Positions 53,842 through 62,726 of a stretch of DNA of 64,000 bases are shown here, in pieces; position 1 is the first letter of the stretch, and the number at the start of each line of letters is the position of its first letter. Origin of the DNA: Cryobacterium sp. SO1 (lineage in GTDB: Bacteria; Actinomycetota; Actinomycetes; Actinomycetales; Microbacteriaceae); NCBI RefSeq assembly GCF_004210215.2, contig NZ_CP067394.1:2542001-2606000 (forward strand), given 5' to 3'. The translations under genes and the position numbers were made by a program. The notes beneath the pieces were generated by a model, which was given only the letters and a program-made list of their open reading frames with translations, did not search any database and was not told where the DNA came from.

Positions 53842-54917
53842 CGTCGAGTCCTCGGGTCCAGCACGCCGTACAGAATGTCGACGAGGAAGTTGGCGATGAG
53901 CACGCTCACGGTGATCATCAGGAAGAGTGCCTGCATCAACGGGTAGTCCTGGTTGGTGACGGCGTTGAAGAGCAGGTAGCCGATGCCCGGGTAGCCGAAG
54001 ACCTGTTCCACCAGGATCGAGCCGCCGACCACGCCACCGAGGGCCAGGCCGAACGAGGTGAGGTTGGGCAGGATGGCGTTGCGGGCGGCGTAGCGCAGGG
54101 CGATGGTGCGGGGTTTGAGCCCGTTCGCCTCCGCGAAGGTGACGTAGTCGTCGCCCAGGGTGGAGATCATGGTGTTGCGCATGCCCAGGATCCAGCCACC
54201 GAGCGAGGTGATCAGGATCGTGAGTGCCGGCAGCACCCCGTGGTAGAGCGCATCCCCGAGGAACTCGAACGAGAGGTTCGGCGAGGCCGTGGGACCGTAG
54301 GCCCCGGAGGTGGGGAAGAGCCGCAGCACGTAGCCGGCGAAGAAGAGCAGCAGCAGGGCCGTCCAGAAGTACGGGAAGGCGCTCATGAACGAGCCCACCA
54401 GGGTGGGTACGCTGTCGAGCCAGGTGCCGCGCTTCCAGGCCGCGAGCACGCCGAGCAGGGTGCCGAGAATGAAGGCGACCACGGTGACCAGGCCCACCAG
54501 CACGAGCGTGTAGGGCAGCGCGGCCGAGACCAGTTCGCCCACGCTCTGCGGGTAGAAGGTGTACGAGATGCCGAAGTCCAGCGTCACCACCTGGTGCAGG
54601 TAGGCCAGGTACTGTTCGAAGATGTTGCCGGTGGGCACCCCGAGCTGGGCCTCGATGGCGGCCTTGGTGGCCTCGGTGACCGGTCCGTTCTGGGCGAGTT
54701 TGGCCAGCGCGGCATCCGCCGGCGTGCCGGGCATCAGCCGCGGCAGCAGGAAGTTGACCGTGACGGCCGCCCACAGGGTGAGGGCGAACAGGCCGAGCTT
54801 GCGTGCGACGAAGCCCAGGGACGTGAGAACCGGGCTCGGCGCGTGCGCCGCATCCGTCGCACTCAACCCCGGGGTGAGGCTGTCGGCGCCGCGCGGCGCG
54901 GCAGTGGTGCTAGTCAT
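53838..54917 (-). CDS. PepT-type ABC permease (DppB-like)
   Basis: A 359-aa permease with helix 1 at about residues 37-57, a long outer loop (FGISYTFYPQSVGELV) and five further helices; the coupling motif YVTFAEANGLKPRTIALRYAARNAILPN is the EAA loop. Overlaps the substrate-binding protein gene by 8 bp and the DppC-like gene by 4 bp. Typical length for the B subunit with an extended N-terminus. Confidence 0.93.
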   Translation of the reverse strand: MTSTTAAPRGADSLTPGLSATDAAHAPSPVLTSLGFVARKLGLFALTLWAAVTVNFLLPRLMPGTPADAALAKLAQNGPVTEATKAAIEAQLGVPTGNIFEQYLAYLHQVVTLDFGISYTFYPQSVGELVSAALPYTLVLVGLVTVVAFILGTLLGVLAAWKRGTWLDSVPTLVGSFMSAFPYFWTALLLLFFAGYVLRLFPTSGAYGPTASPNLSFEFLGDALYHGVLPALTILITSLGGWILGMRNTMISTLGDDYVTFAEANGLKPRTIALRYAARNAILPNLTSFGLALGGVVGGSILVEQVFGYPGIGYLLFNAVTNQDYPLMQALFLMITVSVLIANFLVDILYGVLDPRTRR

Positions 54918-56616
54918 CGTTGACCTTCTTCAGGTTCGTGAGAATGAGCAGTGGGGTCGATTCGTACGTCTTCGGCGACGAGTACGGGTCGTCGGCGCTG
55001 GGCCAGCCGGTGAACTTCGCGTCGCTGAACAGGCCCCAGGCACCGCCGTAATAGAGGCTGATCGACGGGATCTGCTCGTAGACCACCTCCTGCAGCTGGT
55101 TGGCGAGCTCGGCCTGCACGGCCGGGTCCAGGGCCACCTTGTAGTCGGCCAGGATCTCGTCGACAGCGGGGTCACTGAACCGTTCGAAGTTGTTGCTGGC
55201 CTCTTCGCCCACCGGCTTGACCCACTCGCTGGAGAGCAGGTTGTTGAAGTCGCGGAAGGTGTTGCCGGTGCCTCCAGTGGCGCCCATGGCGAGGTCGTAC
55301 TCGCCGTTCCGGAGCGCCAAGGTGTAGGCGGCCGGCTGCGGGGACTCGACCTTGACGTCGACGCCGATCGCGCCCCACTGCTTCTGCACCTCCTGCACCC
55401 CCTTGAGCCAGTCGTTGTAGCCGGCCGCGGTGGTGATGGTGAGGGTGAGCTGGGCACCGGAGGCGTCGACGAGCTTGCCGCCCTCAAGGGTGTAGCCGCC
55501 GGCGGCGAGGTACTCGAGCGCCTGGGCGGTGTCCTGGGTGATCAGGCCGGCGTCGGGGATCTCGGGGTTGAGCACGTCGGCCTGGTTGGGCAGCAGGATG
55601 TTGGTCTGCCCGGCCACGTCCATGTAGCCCTCGGCGGCCGCGTCGCCCACCAGGGTGCGGTCCAGCGCCGTGGACAGGCCCTGGCGCACGTTGACGTCGT
55701 TGAACGGCGCCTTGGTGAGGTTGGGGAACAGGGCGATGGTGCCGCCCGGCGGGAACCAGTAGGTGTTCTGGTTGCCGGCATCCACCCAGGCGCCGTCGAC
55801 ATCGCTGATGAACGAGTATGCCCAGTCGTAGCCCTTGGTGGCGACGTCGAGCTGGGTGTTGGTGGCCGGCAGGATCAGGTGCTCGGCGGCGACGGTGTCG
55901 GCCTTCCAGTAGTCCTGGTTCTTGTCGACGGTGTACTGCTGCGGGGCGAAGTTGCCCAGCGTGTACGGACCGGTGCCGACCGGGTCGGGGTTCCGCCAAG
56001 TGGTGGGATCCTCGACGTCGGCCCAGATGTGCTCGGGCACGATCAGGGTGGTGGACGCGATCAGCTGAGCGGCGGGCACGTCCGGCGCGGTGAGGTGCAC
56101 CGTGACGGTGTCGGCGCCGACCTCGAAGGTATCGATGTAGCTCCAGATGCCCTGCAGGTCCAGCGACGGATTGTCCTTGAGGAGCTGGAAGGTGAAGCCG
56201 ACGTCTGCCGCGGTGAAGTCCTCGCCGTCGGACCAGGTGACGCCATCGCGGATCGCGAAAACTATCGTGGAGGGGTCCGGCTGCGTGTACCCGGTGGAGA
56301 GCCACGGGTGTTCTTCGGCGTTGAGGTTGTCGAGCACGATCAGCGGCTCGTACATGTAGAACGCCGCGACCCGCTTGTTGATCATGAACGGGTTGAAGTT
56401 CTTTTCGAACAGCGGGGAACCGTTGTCGGCCGCGACGAGCATGGTGTCGTCGGGGATGGACGGGTCCGGCGCGCTCTGGATCTGGATGCTGCAGGCAGCG
56501 AGCGTGGAGGCGGCGACGGCCAGGGCCACACCGGCGAGCGTGCGGCGGACGAGCGAGCGTCGCGCCTGTGAACGGAGAGGCCCTGATCGGGGCCGAGATC
56601 GAGTGGGTTGCATCAT
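54910..56616 (-). CDS. PepT-type substrate-binding lipoprotein
   Basis: A 568-aa solute-binding protein family 5 lipoprotein with lipobox STLAAC (C42) after a twin-Arg-like basic start. Cluster C/E marks include DGVTWSDGEDFTAADVGFTF and DPVGTGPYTLGNF. First gene of the unit SBP-permease-permease-ATPase-hydrolase-GH1, preceded by a perfect palindromic operator. Ligand by context: a beta-glucoside or cello-oligosaccharide (inference), as in PepT-class sugar transporters of Thermotoga. Confidence 0.93.
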   Translation of the reverse strand: MMQPTRSRPRSGPLRSQARRSLVRRTLAGVALAVAASTLAACSIQIQSAPDPSIPDDTMLVAADNGSPLFEKNFNPFMINKRVAAFYMYEPLIVLDNLNAEEHPWLSTGYTQPDPSTIVFAIRDGVTWSDGEDFTAADVGFTFQLLKDNPSLDLQGIWSYIDTFEVGADTVTVHLTAPDVPAAQLIASTTLIVPEHIWADVEDPTTWRNPDPVGTGPYTLGNFAPQQYTVDKNQDYWKADTVAAEHLILPATNTQLDVATKGYDWAYSFISDVDGAWVDAGNQNTYWFPPGGTIALFPNLTKAPFNDVNVRQGLSTALDRTLVGDAAAEGYMDVAGQTNILLPNQADVLNPEIPDAGLITQDTAQALEYLAAGGYTLEGGKLVDASGAQLTLTITTAAGYNDWLKGVQEVQKQWGAIGVDVKVESPQPAAYTLALRNGEYDLAMGATGGTGNTFRDFNNLLSSEWVKPVGEEASNNFERFSDPAVDEILADYKVALDPAVQAELANQLQEVVYEQIPSISLYYGGAWGLFSDAKFTGWPSADDPYSSPKTYESTPLLILTNLKKVNDD

Positions 56617-56694
56617 TACTACCGGGTTTCCTCAGTCATCGTTGAGCTGATCGCGCCAGGGACAGGCGGGGGTGGCGCGTGATCTGACTCTGAG

Positions 56695-56708
56695 TGTATG
56701 CGCATACA
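56695..56708. promoter_or_regulatory. LacI-type operator
   Basis: TGTATG-CG-CATACA is a perfect 14-bp palindrome with a CG centre, as is usual for LacI-family operators. It lies 79 bp upstream of the substrate-binding gene and 48 bp behind the LacI gene stop, so it probably controls the transporter-GH1 unit. Confidence 0.85.
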
Positions 56709-56755
56709 TTGGCGGAATGCAAGCACGGGTTCCCCCACGGTGTTGCCGCACCCGG

Positions 56756-57841
56756 TCAGACGCGGGGGCAGCTCTCCCGCAGCACAACCTCCACGGGCAG
56801 GGTGAACGCCTGCGGGTCAAGCGTTGGATCCTGCAAGCGCGCGGTGATGGCGTGCACGGCGGCGCGGCCCAATTCCACCATCGGCTGGTGCACCGTGGTC
56901 AGCCGCGGCCGCGAGTGCCGGCCGGCCGTGATGCCGTCGAACCCCGTGACCATGACATCCTCCGGCACCCGGATGCCGCGCTGCTCGAGCACGTCGAGAA
57001 CGCCCAGGGCGGTTTCGTCATTGGAGCAGAGGATGGCGCGGGGCCGGTCCGCAGCCAGGATCCGTGCGGCCGTGGCCCGTCCGCCATCGCGGGTGAAGTC
57101 GCTGCGCAGGATCCGCACGCTGCTCTCGGCCAGACCGGAGTCGGCGAGGGCGTCGCGGAACCCCGCGAGCCGCTCGGCGTCATCGGGGGAATCGGTGGGA
57201 CCGGCGATGTAGACGACGTCGTGCACGCCGTGGCCCTGCAGCACGTAGTTGGCCAGCGTGCGCATGCCGGGCCCGTTGTTCGCGCTGACGTGGTCGAAGT
57301 CGTCGGCGCGCTGGGCGCCGGCCAGGATCACGACGGGGATCCGCCGGGCCACATAGGCGAGCAGCTCGTCCGGCACGGTGCGAGCCAGAACGGCGAGGCC
57401 GTCCACCCGGCCGGCGATGTCGGTGACCATGGCTTCCCGGCTCGAGCCGCGTCCGGCGGCCACCATCAGGGCGAAGCCGCGGCGCCAGGCCTCGATCTCG
57501 GCCCCACGGAGCACCTCGTCGAAGTAAAGGTTCTCGGTATCGGAGAAGATGTCGGCGTCGTCCTCGACGATGGGCACGGTGTCACCGCGCGCCGAGTCCA
57601 CGGGCTGGTCCGGAACGGTTTCGTCGTGGCCGGGGAAAAACAGGCCGATCACATTGGTGCGCCGGGCGGCGAGCCCCCTGGCCGCCGCGCTGGGAACGTA
57701 GCCGAGCTCGGTGACGGCGGCGAGCACGCGTTCCCTGGTGTGCTCGCGCACCGCAGCCGGCGAGCGCAGCACCCTCGAGACCGTGGCGATCGAGACGCCG
57801 GAGCGCTCGGCGACGTCGTAGACCGTGGGTGCTTTCGCCAC
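56756..57841 (-). CDS. LacI-family transcriptional regulator
   Basis: A 361-aa LacI regulator. The HTH and hinge (TVYDVAERSGVSIATVSRVL then AARGLAARRTNVIGLFFP) and the periplasmic-binding-like sugar domain are complete (IAGPTDSPDDAERLAGFRDAL, CSNDETALGVLDVL, TGFDGI). An acidic insertion follows the hinge (about residues 73-103, VPDQPVDSARGDTVPIVEDD). It lies directly upstream of the beta-glucoside operon and its palindromic operator, so it should be that operon's repressor. Confidence 0.95.
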   Translation of the reverse strand: MAKAPTVYDVAERSGVSIATVSRVLRSPAAVREHTRERVLAAVTELGYVPSAAARGLAARRTNVIGLFFPGHDETVPDQPVDSARGDTVPIVEDDADIFSDTENLYFDEVLRGAEIEAWRRGFALMVAAGRGSSREAMVTDIAGRVDGLAVLARTVPDELLAYVARRIPVVILAGAQRADDFDHVSANNGPGMRTLANYVLQGHGVHDVVYIAGPTDSPDDAERLAGFRDALADSGLAESSVRILRSDFTRDGGRATAARILAADRPRAILCSNDETALGVLDVLEQRGIRVPEDVMVTGFDGITAGRHSRPRLTTVHQPMVELGRAAVHAITARLQDPTLDPQAFTLPVEVVLRESCPRV

Positions 57842-57913
57842 GTCTCCTCCTCGCCCTCGGTGCTGCCGCCTGTTGCCGCCGCTCGTGCGGGGTGTCCTGC
57901 CATCGTACGGCGG

Positions 57914-57983
57914 CTACTGTGCCCGTTCCGGACGATTGCACCCGGCACACCGGGACCACTAGTCCGGAACGGGCACAGTTACG
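57914..57983. repeat. Dispersed palindrome, copy C
   Basis: Outer arms ACTGTGCCCGTTCCGGAC (57916-57933) and GTCCGGAACGGGCACAGT (57962-57979) pair perfectly over 18 bp. The core CCCGG-CACA-CCGGG is shared with copies A and B, while the inner arms no longer pair. It lies 20 bp behind the DUF2252 gene stop and 73 bp upstream of the LacI gene start, so it could affect either. Confidence 0.8.
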
Positions 57984-57998
57984 CCGGAGCGGCGCGGC

Positions 57999-59459
57999 TC
58001 AGACTCCGCCGCGGGCCACCAGACGGCCGGTGCGCACGGCGTCGAGGAAGGCCTGGTAGTCCGCGTCGTTCTGGTCGGCATACCGGTAGGCGAAGTCGGT
58101 GACGGCGCGGTCGAACTTGTCGCTGCCGCCGAGGTACGCCGCGATCGCGACCGGGTCGCCGGAGCGTGCGTGCGCCCTGGCCAGGGTCCAGCCGCACGCG
58201 TGCGCGTAGAAGGTCATCCCCATCGGCACCATCGCCTCCACGACGATTGACGCCTTCATGTCGCGCAGCTGACGCCAGTACAGGTACCGGTCGGCCTGCA
58301 TCCCCTTGGTCCAGCCCAGGAAGATGTCGCTGGCGGCCTGCATCATCCGCTGCCCTTGCACGACCCGTTCGCCGGGCTGCTCGTAGACGCTCTTGGGCAA
58401 GTGATCTTCGAGAACGGATGCGGTCGCCTCCTTCACCTGCAGGAACAGCGGGTCCTGCTCGTCGCGTCCCGCCAGCAGGGCGATGAACGCCCGGTTGCCC
58501 ACGCTGCCCACGCCCACCACCTTGTGGGCGACGTCGACCACCTCGAAGCGCTCAAGCAGCCGGCGCCGGTCGTCCTGCAGGGTCTGCCGGTAGGCCTGCA
58601 GCTGATCCCTCACGGCGGCCTCGGTTTCCTCCGCGGTCAGCCCAACGGTCTCGGCGAAGTCCCGGACCGGAATCACAATGGGCGGCTGGCTGATGATCCG
58701 GTACTGGCCGTCAACGAATTCGGCGAGTTTGCCCAGCGCCTGCATACTGTCCCTGGTGCGCGCTTTCGCGGCGTTTTTCAGGGCGTTCTTTTCGAGCACC
58801 TTCGAGGCCTTCTTGGCCACCTTGCCCTTCTGGTTGGCCCTGGCCATGTCCATCGCGGCCAACAGCTCCTGCTCGGACATCCGGGCGTACCAGATGTCCA
58901 GGGTGCCCATGGTGGAGAACTGGGTCATCGCTTCCCGGTAGGAGCGCACCGCCTCCAGAGTCACCTCGCGGATGTCCGACGGGGAGAAGCCGTTGTTGCG
59001 AGCGGCGATCGTGAAGCTCGCCGTCATCCGCAGCACGTCGTACTCGAACGGGCCCGGCAGGGTCTCGTCGAAGTCGTTGAGGTCGAAGAGCAGGTTGCGT
59101 TCGGGCGACGCGAAGATCCCGAAGTTGGACAGGTGGGCGTCCCCGCAGAGTTGCACGATGAGGCCGGCCCGGGGGGTGTCTTTCAGGTCGGTCGCCATGA
59201 TCTTGGCGGAACCCCGGTAGAAGGTGAAGGGCGAGGCCATCATGCGCCCGTGCCGCACCGGCACCAGGTCGGGCACCCGGGTGCGGTTCTGCTCCTCGAG
59301 CAGGGCGACGGGGTCCGGCCGGTCCTCGGCCGGCGACCAGCCTCGATGACTGTTCAGCGGGGTCTGGGCCCTGGCGGCCTTGCCGACGGCGGCACGGTCG
59401 GCCACGCTCGCATGCTCGGTGCCGACGACACGGTCGGCCTCGCTCGAATCCTCGGTCAT
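57999..59459 (-). CDS. DUF2252-family protein
   Basis: A 486-aa DUF2252 protein, which has a kinase-like fold in structural classifications. Characteristic stretches are FTFYRGSAKIMATDL, LCGDAHLSNFGIFASPERNLLFDLNDFDE (N and D residues recall aminoglycoside-kinase catalytic loops) and a Lys/Ala-rich insertion at about 205-230. AAGGG 10 bp before ATG 59459 supports that start over the upstream one. Function unknown. Confidence 0.9.
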   Translation of the reverse strand: MTEDSSEADRVVGTEHASVADRAAVGKAARAQTPLNSHRGWSPAEDRPDPVALLEEQNRTRVPDLVPVRHGRMMASPFTFYRGSAKIMATDLKDTPRAGLIVQLCGDAHLSNFGIFASPERNLLFDLNDFDETLPGPFEYDVLRMTASFTIAARNNGFSPSDIREVTLEAVRSYREAMTQFSTMGTLDIWYARMSEQELLAAMDMARANQKGKVAKKASKVLEKNALKNAAKARTRDSMQALGKLAEFVDGQYRIISQPPIVIPVRDFAETVGLTAEETEAAVRDQLQAYRQTLQDDRRRLLERFEVVDVAHKVVGVGSVGNRAFIALLAGRDEQDPLFLQVKEATASVLEDHLPKSVYEQPGERVVQGQRMMQAASDIFLGWTKGMQADRYLYWRQLRDMKASIVVEAMVPMGMTFYAHACGWTLARAHARSGDPVAIAAYLGGSDKFDRAVTDFAYRYADQNDADYQAFLDAVRTGRLVARGGV

Positions 59460-59666
59460 GAAAGTCAGCCCTTCGCTTGACGACGCTGAATGCACCCACG
59501 ATTGCCCCGGCCGGTGGGGCTGTCAATGGGAGGGCGTTCCGCACCCGCCCCGCCAGCTCGGTTTCAGCCCCTGAAGAAGGCTGTGGCGCGACCTGAGCAG
59601 AGGATGCCCATGACGATGACCCGTGCACGGGCTGAGCACCCCGTCGATCGCGGCGGGTGAGTTGGG

Positions 59667-60383
59667 CTACGCCATCGGACGAATCGGCTCGACGACGACG
59701 CCCTCGCCGGGCAGTCCGCTCTCGTGCAGCTTGGCGCCGCGCCCGCCGGTCGGCCACACCCGGTATTCCCGGAAGCGCACCGGCAGGCCAGCCGCCCTGG
59801 CGAGGTCCAGGTTGTCCATCACCTGCAGGTGCACATGCGGTTGGGTAGAGTTCCCGGAGTTGCCGCACTGTGCCAGCAGATCACCCGTGTGTACGACCTC
59901 GCCCACCCGAACCCGCATTGACCCGTTCCGCAGGTGCACGAGGGCGACGAATCCGGCGCCGTCGGCCAACCGGATGACGACGTGGTTGCCCGCGATCGCA
60001 CCCACTCCCTGCCGCAGCCGGGCGGCCTGCCCCAGGGCGTAGGGAATCAGGCTCAGCTGGGATCGCCGGGCCACGTGATCGGGCTCACCGTCGTGCACGC
60101 GGACGACCGTGCCGCCCGCCGGCGCCAGGATCGGCCGGCCGAAGGCGACGAACCGCTCCGGCGGTTCGGTGCCGAAGAACGTGCCCCAGCTGCGCACGGC
60201 GGCGGTGCGGCCGCGCTCGTCGACGCCCACGAAGTCGATGGCGTAGCGCTCCCCCAGCAGGTCGGTGCCGTGACTCGGGATGCGTCGTGCCGGGCTGTTC
60301 GTGGCCATCCAGCGGCCCGTGAACGGCAGGCTGAGCAGGGCCGGGCCCGGTGGGGACTCCCGCGACGGTTGCGAGTGGCTCAT
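59667..60383 (-). CDS. M23-family (LytM-type) metallopeptidase domain protein
   Basis: A 238-aa protein with the M23 zinc site: HGTDLLGERYAIDF (H38, D41 region) and QPHVHLQV near residue 185. The core GTVVRVHDGEPD and GNHVVIRLADG strands match lysostaphin-like folds. There is no signal peptide or membrane helix that I can see, unusual for a cell-wall hydrolase, so location and substrate are open. Preceded by the msrA terminator. Confidence 0.88.
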   Translation of the reverse strand: MSHSQPSRESPPGPALLSLPFTGRWMATNSPARRIPSHGTDLLGERYAIDFVGVDERGRTAAVRSWGTFFGTEPPERFVAFGRPILAPAGGTVVRVHDGEPDHVARRSQLSLIPYALGQAARLRQGVGAIAGNHVVIRLADGAGFVALVHLRNGSMRVRVGEVVHTGDLLAQCGNSGNSTQPHVHLQVMDNLDLARAAGLPVRFREYRVWPTGGRGAKLHESGLPGEGVVVEPIRPMA

Positions 60384-60399
60384 CCCCCCACACTAAACC

Positions 60400-60428
60400 G
60401 GCCCGGTCGTCACACGAACGACCGGGCC
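60400..60428 (-). terminator. Hairpin behind msrA
   Basis: GGCCCGGTCGT and ACGACCGGGCC pair perfectly (11 bp) around a 7-nt loop, 21 bp behind the msrA stop and before the M23 gene start. On the minus strand GGTTTAGTG follows, so termination strength is uncertain. Confidence 0.75.
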
Positions 60429-60449
60429 TGGACAGGCGATGCCGAGTGG

Positions 60450-60968
60450 CTAGTTGGCGACCTGTTCGCGACGCGGCAGCACCCAGCCCGGCCGCACGAA
60501 GTGGCAGGTGTACCCGTTCGGGTAGTTCTGCAGGTAGTCCTGGTGCTCGGGCTCGGCCAACCAGAAATCGCCGACGGGCTCCACTTCGGTCACCACCGGG
60601 CCGGGCCAGATTCCGGACGCGTCGACATCCGCGATCGTGTCCTGGGCGACCCGCTCCTGCTCGGCATCCTCGAAGAAGATCGCCGACCGGTAGCTGCGGC
60701 CGCGGTCGTTGCCCTGGCGGTCTTTGGTGGACGGGTCGTGGATCTGGAAGAAGAACTCCAGCAGCTCGCGAAAGCTCGTGCGCTCGGGGTCGAAGGTGAT
60801 CTCGATGGCCTCGGCGTGGTCGCCGTGGTTACGGTAGGTCGCGTTCGGGGTGTCGCCACCGGTGTAGCCCACCCGGGTGGAGAGCACGCCGTCCCGCTTT
60901 CGCACGAGTTCCTCGACGCCCCAGAAACAGCCGCCGGCCAGTGTCGCCTTCTGCGTGGTTGTGCTCAT
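60450..60968 (-). CDS. msrA: Peptide-methionine (S)-S-oxide reductase
   Basis: A 172-aa MsrA that repairs oxidised methionine. The catalytic motif GGCFWG gives C14; [26 protein letters not shown] and [24 protein letters not shown] are diagnostic. The C-terminus lacks the usual recycling cysteine pair, only one further Cys (YTCHF) being present. Start ATG 60968 with AAGGAGA. Stand-alone gene. Confidence 0.97.
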   Translation of the reverse strand: MSTTTQKATLAGGCFWGVEELVRKRDGVLSTRVGYTGGDTPNATYRNHGDHAEAIEITFDPERTSFRELLEFFFQIHDPSTKDRQGNDRGRSYRSAIFFEDAEQERVAQDTIADVDASGIWPGPVVTEVEPVGDFWLAEPEHQDYLQNYPNGYTCHFVRPGWVLPRREQVAN

Positions 60969-61084
60969 AGTGTCTCTCCTTGATCGTGGACGTTCCCTCG
61001 GCACAACGTGTGGGCGTCCGGGCCTGTTCCGGTGCGTTCATCACACACAGCGCGCTCACAGTTTAAACGGTCGTGCAGGGTACA

Positions 61085-61119
61085 GAAAAGCCCGGCCGCA
61101 TACTCGCGGCCGGGCTTCT
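61085..61119 (-). terminator. Intrinsic terminator of tRNA-Lys
   Basis: AAGCCCGGCCGC (61088-61099) and GCGGCCGGGCTT (61106-61117) form a 12-bp stem with a 6-nt loop. On the minus strand the stem ends in CTTTTCT, a short T-tract. It follows the tRNA-Lys gene by 10 bp. Confidence 0.88.
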
Positions 61120-61126
61120 CTTCGTC

Positions 61127-61201
<75 letters not shown>

Positions 61202-61330
61202 GTATTTTGTGCATATTTTTCACGGCGGAGGCTTCCCCGCCGACATGAGACATTACCACCAGATTCGCGCTGGACGCCAATCGAGAGTCGCGTCCCGGCG
61301 TGTCGCGCGCCGGTCACTATTCTGGACAGC

Positions 61331-62146
61331 GTGACCGAGAACCCGCTGCCCACCCTCGCCGATGACCTTTCCCTCGCCCTCGAGCTGGCCGACGCCGCCG
61401 ACGCGATCTCGATGGCCCGGTTCGAGGCACTCGACCTGGTCATCACCACCAAACCCGACCGCACCCCGGTGACGGATGCCGACCAGGCCGTCGAGCGCGC
61501 CATCCGCGCCCTCCTGGCCGAACGGCGCCCCACGGACGGCATTCTCGGTGAGGAGTTCGGCACCGCGGGGCCCACAGCCCGGCAGTGGATCATCGACCCC
61601 ATTGACGGCACCGCCGGGTTCCTGCGCGGCATCAGCATCTGGGGCACCCTGATCGCCCTCGCGATCGACGGAGTTCCCGTGCTCGGCGTGGTCAGCTCCC
61701 CCGCCCTGGGCAAACGCTGGTGGGCCGCGACCGGCGGCGGCGCCTGGTCGGCCGACTCCCGCTTTCCCGACGCCCCGCCCACGCGCCTGCGGGTCTCCGG
61801 CGTCGAAACCCTCGCCGACGCGTCGCTCAGCTACGGCAGCATCCAGCAGTGGGATGCCGCGGGCCGGCTCGACGAACTCGTCTCGCTCACCCGCCAGGTC
61901 TGGCGCACCCGGGCCTACGGCGACATGTGGTCGTACATGCTGCTCGCTGAGGGACACCTCGACATCGCCGGTGAATTCGACCTACAGCCTTACGACATGG
62001 CCGCGCTGGTGCCCATCGTGCAGGAGGCCGGCGGCCGGTTCAGCTCCGCCGACGGGGAGGACGGCCCCTGGCACGGCAGCGCCCTGGCCACCAACGGCCG
62101 GCTGCACCAGCTCGTGCTGGACGCGATCGCCCGGCCGGTTCGCTGA
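61331..62146 (+). CDS. Inositol-phosphatase-family enzyme (HisN-like)
   Basis: A 271-aa Mg-dependent, Li-sensitive phosphatase-fold enzyme. Metal motifs are GEEFG, DPIDGTAGFLRG and the C-terminal FDLQPYDMAALVPIVQEAGG, with WSYMLLAEGHLDIAGE. In Actinobacteria this branch often acts as histidinol-phosphatase HisN; inositol monophosphatase is the alternative. GTG start at 61331. Divergent from tRNA-Lys. Confidence 0.9.
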   Translation: MTENPLPTLADDLSLALELADAADAISMARFEALDLVITTKPDRTPVTDADQAVERAIRALLAERRPTDGILGEEFGTAGPTARQWIIDPIDGTAGFLRGISIWGTLIALAIDGVPVLGVVSSPALGKRWWAATGGGAWSADSRFPDAPPTRLRVSGVETLADASLSYGSIQQWDAAGRLDELVSLTRQVWRTRAYGDMWSYMLLAEGHLDIAGEFDLQPYDMAALVPIVQEAGGRFSSADGEDGPWHGSALATNGRLHQLVLDAIARPVR

Positions 62147-62181
62147 GCGGGCCCGCAGCCAGAGCCCGAGCCGGCACCCTG

Positions 62182-62724
62182 ATGCGTCTGAAGACCGCTG
62201 TGCGTCGCCGTCGGGGGGTGCCCGCCGGCATCCTGGTCGCACTGACCGCGCTCACCGGATGCGGAGCCATCGACGCTGCCGTCCCCGCCCCCTCGGCCGG
62301 CATCGGCCTGGCCCCCGGCACGGATGTGTTCGCCCTCTCGGTCGGCGACTGCGTCAATGCGCTCAATGGGGATCTTCACTCCGGGGTCAGCCTGGTGCCC
62401 TGCGCGGACGACCACGACTGGGAGATCTACTACCAAGCCGGTGTGCCAGGAACCGGTCCCTCCGGCGAGGACTATCCGGGCGACGAGGTGCTCATGGCCG
62501 CCGCCGAGACGGACTGCGGAGCACGGTTCGGCTCATTCCTCGGCCTCGACCCGGCCGCCGCAGCCGATACCGACGCGCGGGCCGATACCGTCTCGGAGCT
62601 CGGCTACACCTACCTGATCCCGTCGGAGACCGACGGGAAAGCCCGGGCCGAACACGGGTTCACCTGCCTCATCGGCACCATGGGCGGGCCGGTCGCCGGG
62701 TCACTGGCCGGCGCGGCCGGCTGA
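62182..62724 (+). CDS. Septum-formation-type lipoprotein
   Basis: A 180-aa lipoprotein with basic start, hydrophobic stretch and lipobox LTGC (C27). The outer domain has SVGDCVNAL, LVPCADDHDWEIYYQ, ETDCGARFGSFLG and HGFTCLIG: four cysteines spaced as in the actinobacterial septum-formation domain. Role unknown beyond the envelope. It follows the phosphatase gene by 35 bp. Confidence 0.85.
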   Translation: MRLKTAVRRRRGVPAGILVALTALTGCGAIDAAVPAPSAGIGLAPGTDVFALSVGDCVNALNGDLHSGVSLVPCADDHDWEIYYQAGVPGTGPSGEDYPGDEVLMAAAETDCGARFGSFLGLDPAAAADTDARADTVSELGYTYLIPSETDGKARAEHGFTCLIGTMGGPVAGSLAGAAG

Positions 62725-62726
62725 AT

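Noticed and set aside
59460..59666. A gene or regulatory element in the 207-bp gap before DUF2252
   Set aside because: Only a 12-bp palindrome CCCGTGCACGGG was seen, and no frame with a ribosome site; not enough to support a feature.
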